Positions 1 through 9,287 of a stretch of 64,000 nucleotides of DNA are shown here, piece by piece (the first letter of the stretch is position 1; every line of letters begins with the position of its first letter). Below the pieces are notes generated by a model. That model was not told where the DNA came from, did no database searches, and saw only the letters and a program-made list of their open reading frames with translations. The translations under genes and the position numbers were made by a program. Source of the DNA: Halalkalicoccus jeotgali B3 (GTDB taxonomy: Archaea > Halobacteriota > Halobacteria > Halobacteriales > Halalkalicoccaceae); the NCBI RefSeq assembly GCF_000196895.1, contig NC_014298.1, forward strand, positions 310,001 to 374,000, read 5' to 3'.

Positions 1-265
1 CGACCACCGTTCGGAGTGCAGTTCGCTTGTTTCCATCGACGAACGGATGATCCACGACGAGGAGTCGCATGAGATGGACCGCCTTCTCGTGGAGTGTCTG
101 CGGCACTTCACTGAAGTACCCCTCCGAAACGTACTGAAGTGCGGACTCGATCGCGTCCTCCGATCGAACTCCTGATTCCGTGTTGTCGCCTTCCTCGACA
201 ATCTGCTCGTGGAGATCGAGGATGAGTTCGACGGAGGGATACGCGATGTCGTCAGCCACATTCAC
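1..265 (-). CDS. Fic/Doc family toxin, 3' end cut by window edge
   Basis: The visible 88 residues form the N-terminal part of a Fic/Doc protein. Members transfer AMP, or phosphate in the case of Doc, to target proteins and often act as toxins. The diagnostic motif HPFVDGNKRTA is read near residues 73-83 and supplies the catalytic His and the phosphate-binding loop. The preceding helices (AIESALQYV, ALxxxAxHLMRLLVVD) fit the family. The start is taken as GTG at 265; a second GTG lies two codons downstream, so it is uncertain. No convincing antitoxin gene is visible immediately upstream, where only a short spurious ORF is found. The family is clear; the function as a toxin is inferred from Doc relatives. 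Confidence 0.85.
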   Translation of the reverse strand, partial: MNVADDIAYPSVELILDLHEQIVEEGDNTESGVRSEDAIESALQYVSEGYFSEVPQTLHEKAVHLMRLLVVDHPFVDGNKRTALRTVV

Positions 266-300
266 GGCTTACTCGCGCTCTCCGATAATCATGCTGATCT

Positions 301-528
301 CTCCGACAGGGTGAACAGAACATCCGCCTCTGCCCGCACTGTAACGTCCAGGTCGGGATGAGCGCGTGGCCCCAACACGTCCGGGCGTGTACGAGTGATC
401 CGACCGACGCCGCCCAAGAGACCGATCCCGACGGCGACCCCGCGATCACCAACAGGGACACCCACCGCGCGACGAGCCCGGCTACACGCACGGGTGTTCG
501 TACACAGCTCCACCAGCCCCAGGAGTAA
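301..528 (+). pseudogene. C2HC zinc-finger protein remnant
   Basis: This reading frame encodes a compact Cys2-His-Cys finger: CPHC, then QHVRAC sixteen residues later, followed by a polar, Pro/Thr-rich tail ending in TAA. Such small fingers are common in haloarchaeal proteins of unknown role. The frame is closed by TGA at 295, and no ATG, GTG or TTG precedes the first Cys pair; the only ATG (358) lies inside the finger. The 5' end has therefore probably been lost. It could instead be a gene using an unusual start. Confidence 0.45.
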
Positions 529-701
529 CCCGCGCCAGCAATGGGCGGGTTCTCTCACAGCGCCAGCGTTGTGCGCCCATCGAGAACCCTGCCTCTCCCA
601 GTCCGCAGTAAGAGTGTAGTCACCCCGCTGAGCCACGCCGCCGAATCGTTCGCGAGCCCCGAGACGGGCACCACGATCGTCTCACCATCATCCTGTTTCC
701 A

Positions 702-866
702 ATGACCGACAGTAGTACGACCGAGAGCACCGCCACCGACCAGCCCGCGACACCTGATGAGCCATCTCTCGAATCCGTCTCCGAACAACTCGAGACACTC
801 ACCGATCGCGTCGAGGAACTCGAAGCCGAAATCGAACGCAAAGATGATCGCTCTCAAGAGCGATAG
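702..866 (+). CDS. Small acidic coiled-coil protein (54 aa)
   Basis: A 54-residue ORF starts at ATG 702 and ends at TAG 864-866. Its first 24 residues are Ser/Thr-rich and disordered-looking. The rest (LESVSEQLETLTDRVEEL and onward) has heptad spacing of Leu/Val and would form a short coiled coil, ending in a charged tail. Codon use and acidic composition are typical of haloarchaeal genes. No family can be assigned. It lies 50 bp upstream of the LtrA gene on the same strand and could be co-transcribed with it. Confidence 0.5.
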   Translation: MTDSSTTESTATDQPATPDEPSLESVSEQLETLTDRVEELEAEIERKDDRSQER

Positions 867-915
867 TAATTAGCGATTAGTAGGCTGCAATGGTAGGTAA
901 CACTGACTGAGATTG

Positions 916-2079
916 ATGAGCACAAAGGAACCACTAGCAGGTGATTCGGGTGGTGCGACTCCGATGCCAGAGCAGGACGTCACCCCACTAGAGCTGTTTT
1001 TCGATCTGGTGTTCGTGTTTGCATTTACGCAGGTCACAGGATTTCTCGTCGACCATCTCACCTGGACCGGTATGATACGCGGTGCGGCGTTGTTCGCAGC
1101 GTTGTGGTGGGCATGGGTCACCTATTCATGGCTCACTGGTGCCGTTCCTGCTGAAGAACGACTCCCCGCGCGGCTAGTGATCCTCACTGCAATGAGTGCG
1201 ATGCTTATCGTCGCACTTGCCGTTCCTGATGCGTTCGGTGATGATGGCGTACTCTTCGGCGTCGCCTACTTTGTCGTTCGGGCGCTACACGTCGTTCTCT
1301 ATGCTGTTGCAACCCCACCTGAGACGCGCGATGCAGTCCTCCGGGCTGCACCCGGATTTCTCGGCGGGCCGGCGCTTCTCGTCGTCGCTGGTTTGTTCGA
1401 TGGTCCTCTTGCAGGCGGTCTCTGGATCGCAGCACTCGCGATCGACTATGGGATTGTGTTCGTTCGGGGTGTCGAGGGATTTCACGTCAATGTGGGTCAT
1501 TTCGTCGAGCGACATCGGCTCGTCCTGATTATCGCCCTGGGCGAGTCGCTTATAGCGATCGGCGTCGGCGCGGAAGAGCTCCTCCTCAGCACCGATGTGG
1601 TCCTCGCAGCCCTGTTTGGCATCGCCCTCATTATCGCGCTCTGGTGGCTTTACTTCGACTACGTCGTCCTCGCTGCAGAGCAAACCCTCGCCGCGGCCAG
1701 CGGCCATGATCAAACACGGATGGCACGCGATTCATACAGCTACATTCACCTCTTGATGGTGGGGAGTATCATTTTCATCGCGCTCGGTATCGAGCAGACG
1801 GTCGCTCATGTCAGTGAACCGCTTGGGACAGTCGCTGCGGCCGCTCTCTTTGGGGGCGCTGCCCTCTATCTACTCGGGCATAACGCCTTCCGATATCGTG
1901 ATCACGGGAATATTAGCCTCGAACGGCTCGTCGTGACGATCATTACCCTCATGTTACTCCCCGTCGCAGTGCGGGTGCCCGCCATCGTCGCCCTTGGAGG
2001 CATCACGATGTTGTTCATCGGGCTTGCGGCGTATGAGACAGTGCGGAATGAACACCGACACAAATTCCGAACAAGCTGA
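916..2079 (+). CDS. Low temperature requirement A (LtrA) family membrane protein
   Basis: This polytopic membrane protein of about 387 residues belongs to the LtrA family, named after a Listeria gene needed for growth in the cold; its biochemical activity is not established. The N-terminal signature ELFFDLVFVFAFTQVT is near residues 25-42, and a second conserved segment, HFVERHRLVLIIALGESLI, is near residue 200. Roughly ten to twelve hydrophobic helices follow each other, with a charged C-terminus. ATG 916 is preferred to the adjacent TTG at 913. It appears to be a single gene or to follow the small coiled-coil gene. The length is normal for the family and no damage is seen. Confidence 0.88.
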   Translation: MSTKEPLAGDSGGATPMPEQDVTPLELFFDLVFVFAFTQVTGFLVDHLTWTGMIRGAALFAALWWAWVTYSWLTGAVPAEERLPARLVILTAMSAMLIVALAVPDAFGDDGVLFGVAYFVVRALHVVLYAVATPPETRDAVLRAAPGFLGGPALLVVAGLFDGPLAGGLWIAALAIDYGIVFVRGVEGFHVNVGHFVERHRLVLIIALGESLIAIGVGAEELLLSTDVVLAALFGIALIIALWWLYFDYVVLAAEQTLAAASGHDQTRMARDSYSYIHLLMVGSIIFIALGIEQTVAHVSEPLGTVAAAALFGGAALYLLGHNAFRYRDHGNISLERLVVTIITLMLLPVAVRVPAIVALGGITMLFIGLAAYETVRNEHRHKFRTS

Positions 2080-2105
2080 AACCAGATTCTACTATTCGAA
2101 CACTC

Positions 2106-2264
2106 ATGGCTAACCTGCACCGCGTCCGCTTCATTTTACAGGACGTGCAGGAGTACGCTGAGAAGGCGCCTGCTGAGCTTGTGCCCCATCTGAGCAGTTC
2201 ACGGGCGAGCCCCGTCCGCCGTTTTATATGTACGACCTCTACGCTAGTCAGATGCGTGAGCTAG
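2106..2264 (+). other. Short ORF with duplicated YAEKAPA segment
   Basis: A 52-codon ORF contains the segment EYAEKAPAELV. The same motif (NYAEKAPAGLV) recurs about 1.2 kb downstream near 3288-3325, on the other side of the VapBC-like genes, with similar DNA. Both look like decayed pieces of one helical-repeat-like protein. Nothing shows that either is still a gene. The toxin-antitoxin pair lies between the two pieces. Confidence 0.3.
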
Positions 2265-2435
2265 CCTTTGCTCGTGAACATAAGCGCGGGTGCAATAAGG
2301 TGGCCGATACGTCGTCGACTACTCCAGCACCCGTATCCACTTACTTATAACCGAAGCGCAAAGTCGAAAGCCTATCAGTGGGTAAAGCTACTATTCAGGG
2401 GAAATCTTTTGATTGTTCCCATCATAGAGCAGTAT

Positions 2436-2666
2436 ATGTCGAACACAAGGCTTGACGAACGTGGTCGTCTCACCCTCCCAAAGGAGATTCGGGAGCGATA
2501 TGGCGAGCGCTATCATATCGTTGAGCTCCACGACGGTATTAAACTCATCCCAGTCGCAGACAATCCGCTCGATGCACTTCGTGACGAGTTTGCGGATGTC
2601 GAAAAATCCGCTACTGAACTTCGCGATGAGGCACGGGAAGCAGCTCTTGACGAGGCTGGCCGCTAA
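2436..2666 (+). CDS. VapB-type antitoxin, AbrB/SpoVT fold
   Basis: A 76-residue protein. The N-terminal half has the swapped-hairpin AbrB signature (LDERGRLTLPKEIRERYG, residues 5-22), which binds DNA as a dimer. The acidic helical C-terminal half would wrap and neutralise the partner toxin. ATG 2436 begins just before the AbrB motif; a longer in-frame extension to 2268 lacks domain similarity. An A/T-rich box near 2401-2412 lies about 25-35 bp upstream, consistent with a leaderless transcript. The stop codon directly abuts the start of the PIN-domain gene, as in VapBC operons. AbrB-like antitoxins usually repress their own operon. Confidence 0.85.
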   Translation: MSNTRLDERGRLTLPKEIRERYGERYHIVELHDGIKLIPVADNPLDALRDEFADVEKSATELRDEAREAALDEAGR

Positions 2667-3041
2667 ATGTACGCCGAAGTGGATTTCCTTCTTGCCCTTA
2701 TCAAAGATGACGATTGGCTGGGCGATGCTGCTGAGGAAGTGTATCGAGAGCATCGAGACGAGCTGTGGACGTCCCAGTTCACACTCATTGAACTGCTCTT
2801 AGTCGCGTATCGCGAGGAACGAAATACGGAACACGTTATTGCGAACGCTGCCTCCCTCCTTGAAGTACGTGGCGACGTAGAGACCGTCGTCGCCGCGGCA
2901 ACCTACATCGAAGACCACGGGTTCACCCCCTTTGACGCGCTCCATCTCGTGGAATCTGCAGGCGATACCATCGTTTCCAGCGACAGCACGTATGAGGGAT
3001 TCGCACCACGACTCGATCTTGGAGACGTTCAGAAGGAGTGA
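2667..3041 (+). CDS. VapC-type PIN-domain ribonuclease toxin
   Basis: A 124-residue PIN-domain protein. Acidic residues expected for the Mg2+ site are visible: Asp near residue 6 (YAEVDFLLALIK), a Glu in LIELLLV, Asp in FTPFDALHL and Asp in VSSDSTY. VapC toxins cut RNA, often tRNA or rRNA, when not bound by the antitoxin. The ATG follows the antitoxin TAA without a gap, so translation is probably coupled. The length is usual for VapC and no damage is seen. The target RNA cannot be deduced. Confidence 0.88.
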   Translation: MYAEVDFLLALIKDDDWLGDAAEEVYREHRDELWTSQFTLIELLLVAYREERNTEHVIANAASLLEVRGDVETVVAAATYIEDHGFTPFDALHLVESAGDTIVSSDSTYEGFAPRLDLGDVQKE

Positions 3042-3573
3042 CGCTAGCTCCATCTTCTCGCGTCGATTTGGAATCTCCCATCAGTCGTTCATCGAATGTC
3101 TCCGGCGTGGGCACGGGAAGTTCATCGACCGTGCTCTGAATCCGAACGACAGAACCCGGATCGAGATCCTATTGCTAGAACGAAAGCCACGAGGGATCGA
3201 GGGCGTTTGTTTTTTTCGAGCACCTCGCCGATCGCGAGCTCACACCAACCAGGAACGCACTCGGTTTATCACACAGAACATATAGAACTACGCCGAAAAA
3301 GCGCCTGCTGGCCTCGTGCTCGATAGCCAGACGATCACGAAGGTCATCACCGCCCTCAGAGGAACCTGTGGCTCGCGTTATGGACCTCCTCGCAACACAC
3401 CTGTTGCACCTTGTTCGTACAGATACATCGTCTCCCGACGGGTCTGTTCTGAACTCTGTTTGGCCATCAACGGGGTTTAGACACTGGAAAATCCGGGTCG
3501 TCGAGTCAATTGGGTGATTAGTGTTCAATCACCGCCAGCTCTTATAGAGTGGTTACGTGGCTGTAGCCGTCTC
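3042..3573. other. Intergenic region with decayed sequence
   Basis: About 530 bp without a supported gene. It contains the second YAEKAPA-like fragment (about 3288-3325) and otherwise only short broken frames. It separates the VapBC genes from the convergent hyu operon. No terminator or RNA gene could be recognised. Confidence 0.4.
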
Positions 3574-5544
3574 TTAGCTCCACGCAGATGCAGATCGTTC
3601 TTTCAACATACTCCGGAACTGTTCGGTCGTTCTTTCGAGTAATTCCCCAGTATCCCATTCTACAATGACACCGTATCGACGGATTAGATCCAGTTTGCTT
3701 AGCTCGCCAGCCCGATACTGCTCAGCAACCATTTCAGGATTTTCGCGAAGCCAGTCACCTCGATTCTGCCGAATATACTCCCGCTGAGTATCCGTAGCTT
3801 CCTGATCAATCGTATACTCGCATCGATCAGGGTCGACTGCGTGAATTACGATCCCGTAATCTTTCTTCGCGCGGTCAATGGACACGTACTCATCAATCAC
3901 GTCTTCAAGGACAGCTTCGGGATCTCGCTCAAGTGGGTCACCGAACCCACCACCACCTGAGGACGGGCGAACAAACATATCGTCTTCGCTAATCGGGATG
4001 TTCGAGAATACAGTCCCCATCTCGTTGACCTCGCCATCTCTTTCGAGTGTCACTCCATGCGGGATTCCTGGTAGCCCACCTTCACTCCCCCAAGTAATCG
4101 ACCGGTTCCGATCAGAACAGTAGGAGATAACGCTATTCTCACACTGAAGTAGGTTGCCTCCTTTCCGGACACCACACCCGCCACGGAACCGACCAGGACC
4201 CGCTGAGTCAGTCACAATCGCATGCTCGCTCGTGATCAAGGGTGTGTCCCGTTCTTGACCCTCAAGGGATTGTACGGCGAGTCCCGCTCCGAAAACAGGC
4301 GACGTTGCATTCGCCCCGTCTTTTCCATCACGGCCACCCCATCCACCCGCCATCCAATCATACCACATGAACTCCTCTCCATCACGTCCTGGGCGGCGAT
4401 CCGTCCCACCAGCAAGAAGATACTCTAGATTGAACGCGCCAGCCATCGCCCGCTCAGGGAGCACTTCAGACCACAGATCGAAAATCGCGTTCATGACCTT
4501 CTCGTATGCACCAGCAACCGACCCGGTTACAGCGACTGGCTCAGGGGCATTGACGACAGTCCCTTCCGGTAGCGTCGCGTTGATCACTCGGTACATCCCC
4601 GAGTTGAGTGGGACATCCGGAAAGAACATTTTCGTACCTGCAATGACCGCCGAGAAAGACGTGCCGTACGTCGAGTTCAAGAAATTCCCAACATACTCGT
4701 CAGAACCGGATAGATCATAATATACTTCGTCTCCATCGATAGTCATCTCGACGTCAACAGTAACGAATCCTTCGTCCTTGTTCGGGTCTGCATCGATGTA
4801 ATCCTGTGTCCGCCATGATCCATCAGGGAGATTACTGATCCGGTCACGCATAATGCGTTCAACGTAGTTCTTCGATTCGCTGAACGCGGTTTTCACTGTT
4901 TCCACTCCGTACTTGTCGATGAGTTCCAACAACCGTTCCTCGGCGATTCGAGTCGCTTCGGTCTGTGCTCGCATATCACCACGTCGGTCCTCAGATAGTC
5001 GCATATTGACTGTCAGGAGATTCGCGACGTCCTCACGGAATTCGCCGGCATCCCAGAGCTTCACAGGCGGGATCCGCATGCCCTCGGCGAAATGACTCGC
5101 TGCATCAATGTTGAACGAGCCCGGTGCTGGACCACCGACATCAGCCCAGTGTCCATTCGACTGCGTTACGGCGATAAGTTCACCATCGTAGAACACAGGA
5201 CGCATGATTCGAACGTCGTTGATGTGTGTCCCGCCGAGATACGGGTCGTTGACAATGTAGACGTCACCCGGATTGATATCGCCTTCAAAATACTCGAGTG
5301 TCTCTTTGCAAGTGTAATGGAGGGTGCCGACGTGAACGGCGATATCTTGTGAGCCCTGCATCACCGTGTTCCCTTCAGCGTCGTTCAAGCAGTTACTGAA
5401 GTCTCGATTGTAAATCACGAACGAGTAGCACGTTCGCTGAATCTGTTCTGCCATTCGGTCGACGAGGTTTGTAAAGGAGCTACGCAGAACCTCGAACGTA
5501 ACGGGGTCGAGATCTATTTCGGATTGTGGCTGGGTTTCTGACAT
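3574..5544 (-). CDS. hyuB: Hydantoinase B / oxoprolinase family protein
   Basis: A 656-residue homologue of the B subunit of ATP-dependent N-methylhydantoinase and of the C-terminal half of 5-oxoprolinase. It probably provides the hydrolytic half of a reaction opening a cyclic amide with ATP energy supplied by the A subunit. Family landmarks include PVTFEVLRSSFTNLVDRM near the N-terminus, GDVYIVNDPYLGGTHINDV (about 92-110) and the Gly-rich RPSSGGGGFGDPLERDP towards the C-terminus. It starts 2 bp after the stop of hyuA, so the two form an operon. The length is slightly above typical (about 550-600 aa), with extra charged sequence at the end. The natural substrate (hydantoin, oxoproline or a related lactam) cannot be read from sequence. 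Confidence 0.93.
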   Translation of the reverse strand: MSETQPQSEIDLDPVTFEVLRSSFTNLVDRMAEQIQRTCYSFVIYNRDFSNCLNDAEGNTVMQGSQDIAVHVGTLHYTCKETLEYFEGDINPGDVYIVNDPYLGGTHINDVRIMRPVFYDGELIAVTQSNGHWADVGGPAPGSFNIDAASHFAEGMRIPPVKLWDAGEFREDVANLLTVNMRLSEDRRGDMRAQTEATRIAEERLLELIDKYGVETVKTAFSESKNYVERIMRDRISNLPDGSWRTQDYIDADPNKDEGFVTVDVEMTIDGDEVYYDLSGSDEYVGNFLNSTYGTSFSAVIAGTKMFFPDVPLNSGMYRVINATLPEGTVVNAPEPVAVTGSVAGAYEKVMNAIFDLWSEVLPERAMAGAFNLEYLLAGGTDRRPGRDGEEFMWYDWMAGGWGGRDGKDGANATSPVFGAGLAVQSLEGQERDTPLITSEHAIVTDSAGPGRFRGGCGVRKGGNLLQCENSVISYCSDRNRSITWGSEGGLPGIPHGVTLERDGEVNEMGTVFSNIPISEDDMFVRPSSGGGGFGDPLERDPEAVLEDVIDEYVSIDRAKKDYGIVIHAVDPDRCEYTIDQEATDTQREYIRQNRGDWLRENPEMVAEQYRAGELSKLDLIRRYGVIVEWDTGELLERTTEQFRSMLKERSASAWS

Positions 5545-5546
5545 GG

Positions 5547-7574
5547 TTAGACGGTGATGATGAGATTGCCTGTTTGTTCGACTTCAGCTTCAGCAGCGGG
5601 CGGTACAATAACGGTCGAATCCATCTGCTCGACAATCGCTGGTCCAGAAATAGTTGTGCCAGCTCCTAGCCGACGGCGGTCGTACACGGTCGTCTCGATG
5701 AACTCGCCGACTTCTTCGAAATACGCTTCGCGAGTCCCGGTTGCAGCGTCTTCAGACGTACCACGTGACTCGATTTCTGGGAATGATGGCTTATCGACGA
5801 CGCCACGACCGGTGACTCGCAGACTGTAGATCTCTACGGTCTGCTCAGTATCGGAGTAAGCGTACACTCGTTCGTGCTCGTCGTGGAACCGCTGACGGAT
5901 CGAGTCCATCTCTGCGATTGGACGTGAACACGGTACCTTGAGTGACCGCCACTGACCAGCATACCGCATCTGGATCGTATAGTCGATCCGGATATCCTCG
6001 TCGCTGATTCCTTCTTCATGAAGCCGTTCAATGATTTCGGTTTCCATCTCGCTGAAGTTGTCTTCAACGTCGTCGACGATTTCTTCTGTCGCCTCAGCAA
6101 TGAACGTCTTCGACAGGTCGTGTTCAACGTCGACAAGCAGACAGCCAAGGGCAGAGTTGATACCGGGATATGGAGGAACGATTACGGTCGGGATATTCAT
6201 CTCTCGTGCAACGTGGGCGGCATGCATTGGACCAGCACCGCCGAATGCAACAAGTGCGAAATCCCGTGGATCATATCCTTTACTGGTTGAGACGAGTCGA
6301 ACAGCATTGCACATGTTCGCGACAGCGATCTGTTCGATTGCCGATGCCGCATCCACTAACGAGAGGCCGAGAGGGTCGGCGATATCTCGTTCAATAACTC
6401 GTTTTGCAGGATCGGCAGTGGCTTCCATATCTCCGCCAAGGAATGCATCCGGATCAACCCATCCGAGAACCACGTTGGCATCGGTAGTCGTCGGTTTATC
6501 ACCACCACGGAGGTAGCAAGCTGGTCCTGGATCTGCTCCTTGACTTTTCGGACCAACACGGAGCGAGCCACCTTCGTCGATCCAGGCGACTGAGCCCCCG
6601 CCAGCACCAATCGTTTCGAGATCGGTGGACGGGAACATGATCGGGTACCCGTATTCGACGGCCCATTCGTCCGTCATCTCGATCTCGCTTTGGTATGTGA
6701 GTGAGACGTCGGCACTCGTTCCTCCCATATCGAAGCCGATCGCGTTCTCAAACCCACACTGCTCTGCGATGTACTGGCCAGCAATCGCACCGGCAGTTGG
6801 CCCCGAGTTCGCAATTCGAGCAGCATAGAACGCGATTGCATCAGTTGTCATCACTCCACCACCGGAATGCATCGCAAGAACGTCGCCATCGTACCCTCGT
6901 TTGGAGAGCTGGTTCGAGAGATCCGTGAGATACTCACGGACAACAGGCACGAGTGCGGCGTTGATGACCGTTGTACTCGTTCGTTCGTGTTCGAACATCT
7001 CCGGGAGGATTTCGTGTGACTGGCAGACGAATGCCTCCGGGTATTCCTCAGCAACGATATCTGCTACTCGTTGCTCGTTGTCGCCATTTACATAGGCGTT
7101 GACGAGGGAGACAGCGATAGTATCGATCCCGCGTTTCTTGAAGATGTGAGTGACGTCTCGAACGTCGTCTTCGTTGAGCGGTGTAACGATATTTCCTTTG
7201 TAATCGATGCGTTCTCGTACTTCGAGTCGGTCACGCCGTTGTACGTACGGGTCGGCGACGTCTTCGTATGCATCCCAGATCGCGGCTTTTGTCCCATCCC
7301 GGATTTCATGGACATCTCTGAATCCATTAGTTGTGATGAGTCCAATTCGAGGTAATTCCCGTTCGATAAGTGCGTTTGTCCCGACGGTTGACCCATGTGA
7401 GAAGAAATCGAGATCTTCGATGTTCGTCTCTGCTTTCGTGAGGCCGTTGATAACGCCTTGAGCGGGATTTTCTGGTGTGGATGGTGTTTTTGCTACTTCG
7501 ATGGTTCGTGTTTCTTCGTCGAAGATAATAACGTCAGTAAAGGTACCGCCGATATCGACACCGGATCGAGTCAT
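5547..7574 (-). CDS. hyuA: Hydantoinase A / oxoprolinase ATPase subunit
   Basis: A 675-residue homologue of the A subunit of N-methylhydantoinase, an acetate/sugar kinase-fold ATPase that phosphorylates the cyclic amide. The N-terminal phosphate loop SGVDIGGTFTDVI (about 4-16), the second nucleotide-binding motif GFDMGGTSADVSL (about 280-292) and the third Gly-rich segment LVAFGGAGPMHA (about 450-461) are all present, and the length is normal. It is the first gene of the hyuA-hyuB operon. The start ATG 7574 directly precedes the nucleotide-binding loop. Promoter sequence is expected in the 250-bp gap before the divergent-side SprT gene, but no clear box was pinned down. Confidence 0.94.
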   Translation of the reverse strand: MTRSGVDIGGTFTDVIIFDEETRTIEVAKTPSTPENPAQGVINGLTKAETNIEDLDFFSHGSTVGTNALIERELPRIGLITTNGFRDVHEIRDGTKAAIWDAYEDVADPYVQRRDRLEVRERIDYKGNIVTPLNEDDVRDVTHIFKKRGIDTIAVSLVNAYVNGDNEQRVADIVAEEYPEAFVCQSHEILPEMFEHERTSTTVINAALVPVVREYLTDLSNQLSKRGYDGDVLAMHSGGGVMTTDAIAFYAARIANSGPTAGAIAGQYIAEQCGFENAIGFDMGGTSADVSLTYQSEIEMTDEWAVEYGYPIMFPSTDLETIGAGGGSVAWIDEGGSLRVGPKSQGADPGPACYLRGGDKPTTTDANVVLGWVDPDAFLGGDMEATADPAKRVIERDIADPLGLSLVDAASAIEQIAVANMCNAVRLVSTSKGYDPRDFALVAFGGAGPMHAAHVAREMNIPTVIVPPYPGINSALGCLLVDVEHDLSKTFIAEATEEIVDDVEDNFSEMETEIIERLHEEGISDEDIRIDYTIQMRYAGQWRSLKVPCSRPIAEMDSIRQRFHDEHERVYAYSDTEQTVEIYSLRVTGRGVVDKPSFPEIESRGTSEDAATGTREAYFEEVGEFIETTVYDRRRLGAGTTISGPAIVEQMDSTVIVPPAAEAEVEQTGNLIITV

Positions 7575-7757
7575 GATATCATCTCACATGAAGTGACTTC
7601 CTAGGGGTCATAGTCTTTCTCTTCTGGCGGGACTGCCACTGGTGAGCACAGTATTGGAACTTCTTCGTCTTTCACCACCCTTCCAGGGTAAAAGCTCACG
7701 AAGTCTACTCTCTCGCTCTTCTCTCTATCCAGCTTCGTCCATCGTAGACTGCAAGCA

Positions 7758-7802
7758 CCTTGTGCACACCATAACCCATTGAGAGTGATCTGTTGAACAA
7801 GG
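7758..7802. repeat. 45-bp palindrome family, degenerate copy 1
   Basis: The left arm CCTTGTGCAC and right arm TGTTGAACAAGG bracket about 22 bp. This is the most diverged member of a family of 44-47 bp hyphenated palindromes also found near 12038, 15727, 25061, 52100 and 55079. It lies between hyuA and the SprT-like gene. Confidence 0.55.
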
Positions 7803-7825
7803 CTGAAAGCCGAACGAAACTCTCG

Positions 7826-8410
7826 CTATACGTTCTCAATCGAGATCGCCCCACCACACTGTCCACAAGAATATTTCTCGGGTTGCTTCACGACCTTCGA
7901 CCGACGATATCGGGGATTACGACTCTCACACCTCTCACAGACAACCCAGTAGTTCGGCTCAGTGTACTGCTCGCAATGGCGATCCGTCTCCAGTGGTTCA
8001 ACCCACTGGCGAAACGTAGATCCGTGATCGGCTTCACCGTACTCGTGATATTGCCAGGCGTGGATCAACTCATGGCGAATGACTCGAGAAAACTGCTCCC
8101 ACCCATACGATTCATAGGCATCCCACGAGAGGCGAATCGTGACCTGCTCACTCTGCTGGTCATAGATCGCAACGCCCGCGGAGCGCTGCATCCGCGTTGA
8201 GGTCTCCCAGTCGATCATCCCAACAGATATCTCTGGAAAATGCTCAGCCGCAATCTTAGTAGCATGGGCCGCTGCACGCTCACACAACGCCGCTTTCGTA
8301 GTCGGGAGACTCTCCCCACTTTTTTCGTCTGTATCACTCTGCGCGGGTACTGGCTGGCTCTCAGCCGTTGAGGCAGTCCAATCGTCGTCCGTCAGTCGTG
8401 TTTGTTTCAT
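7826..8410 (-). CDS. SprT-like zinc metalloprotease domain protein
   Basis: A 194-residue protein with a SprT-like metallopeptidase signature: HELIHAWQYHEYGEADHG (about 108-125) gives the HExxH-type zinc site and a downstream His. A C-terminal zinc ribbon follows, with Cys pairs in VCERCESR and SCGQCGGAI. SprT/Spartan-related proteins act in DNA-protein crosslink repair in eukaryotes; the archaeal role is unknown. The N-terminal 60 residues are polar and probably disordered. ATG 8410 is the only good start. It is expressed towards hyuA but separated by 250 bp and a palindrome. No damage is visible. Confidence 0.85.
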   Translation of the reverse strand: MKQTRLTDDDWTASTAESQPVPAQSDTDEKSGESLPTTKAALCERAAAHATKIAAEHFPEISVGMIDWETSTRMQRSAGVAIYDQQSEQVTIRLSWDAYESYGWEQFSRVIRHELIHAWQYHEYGEADHGSTFRQWVEPLETDRHCEQYTEPNYWVVCERCESRNPRYRRSKVVKQPEKYSCGQCGGAISIENV

Positions 8411-8466
8411 CGATCAAATACTATCGTCGCGTTTGCTTGCGAGCGATTCAACCACCGAATGCCGCT

Positions 8467-8916
8467 TTAATCCTCGGTAGTAGCCTCCATGCTTGGATTC
8501 GGCATGCGGAACCCATCACGGTAGCAGGGCCAGCAGGGAAGATCCTCGAACATCGGCAGACAGCCACAATCGGTCGGGCGGTTCTTCGCACAGTACTCAT
8601 TGCTTCCTGACCGCTCGACAGTCGTCCCGCCGTCGGTCGCGACTTCCTGCTCCTCGCCGCTCTCGTAGTCGCTTGCGGCTTTGAGCACAGGCTCGCGAAT
8701 CGCCACTGCGACCCGGTGGTTGCAGGCTCCGTCGTGATACGTATCAGACGGACATTCACAGGCGACCGGAAACCCCTCCTCAACGTTCACGCGATAGCTG
8801 TGCTCGTCGGCGTTCTCGTGCCTCTCGTTCGTGCCATTCAGTCGTTCGGTAGACTGGCACAGCCGACTCGCTGACTGGGTTGTCCTTCGTCGTTGGGACG
8901 CTAACTGATAGCTCAC
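8467..8916 (-). CDS. SWIM zinc-finger protein, recombinant N-terminus
   Basis: The core CECPSDTYHDGACNHRVAV (about 53-71) matches the SWIM zinc finger (CxC...CxH). A Cys-rich tail follows (CGCLPMFEDLPCWPCYRDG), also resembling a metal site. SWIM domains bind DNA or protein and are frequent in haloarchaeal accessory genes. The first 30 residues before NERHENADEHSYRV do not look conserved and overlap the reading frame of an out-of-frame nuoC fragment, so the 5' end seems to have been created by recombination. ATG 8916 is the only upstream start. The gene may still be translated. Confidence 0.65.
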   Translation of the reverse strand: MSYQLASQRRRTTQSASRLCQSTERLNGTNERHENADEHSYRVNVEEGFPVACECPSDTYHDGACNHRVAVAIREPVLKAASDYESGEEQEVATDGGTTVERSGSNEYCAKNRPTDCGCLPMFEDLPCWPCYRDGFRMPNPSMEATTED

Positions 8917-9121
8917 ACGTTCGATTGTCGTAGCTGGTGAGGTGATACACCGTCTCGAAGCGGTCTTCGTACTCTTGGGCGGTCACACATGAGCAGTGGT
9001 CAAGCCCCGCTTCCGAACGAAACGTTGAAAGGACCCTACGAACTTGATCGGCCCGGATTACGACTGCAGGGGCGTTCTCGTGTGATTCACGGTCGATGCC
9101 GGCCTCAAATGTCAACTCCAC
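8780..9121 (-). pseudogene. nuoC (complex I 30-kDa subunit) fragment
   Basis: The 113-residue frame reads like the N-terminal part of archaeal NuoC/NuoCD: a helical start, HCSCVTAQEYEDRFETVYHL, then SYDNRTCELSVSVPT and finally TEWHEREA, the conserved WHERE signature. Directly after that signature the sequence departs into Arg-rich out-of-frame codons of the neighbouring SWIM gene and stops, so the rest of NuoC and all of NuoD are missing. No other complex I gene is in the window. It is almost certainly a relic of a recombination event rather than a working subunit. Confidence 0.75.
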
Positions 9122-9287
9122 CGCTGACTATCGATTACACTTTTACTAATTAGAAACCCTCTCCAGCCTGGAGCGGTCGATCATGAACAAGGGGAAGGGG
9201 GATATATGTCAGAGCCCTATGAGCTCCGCGACCGCAGTAGCTCTATGAATGTCACTGGTATTACTTATACACTGACTATCGCTTGCG

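Noticed and set aside
252-640. Minus-strand ORFs across 252-636
   Set aside because: They are Arg/Ala/Gly-rich with no domain pattern; the plus-strand frame with a zinc finger is more convincing.
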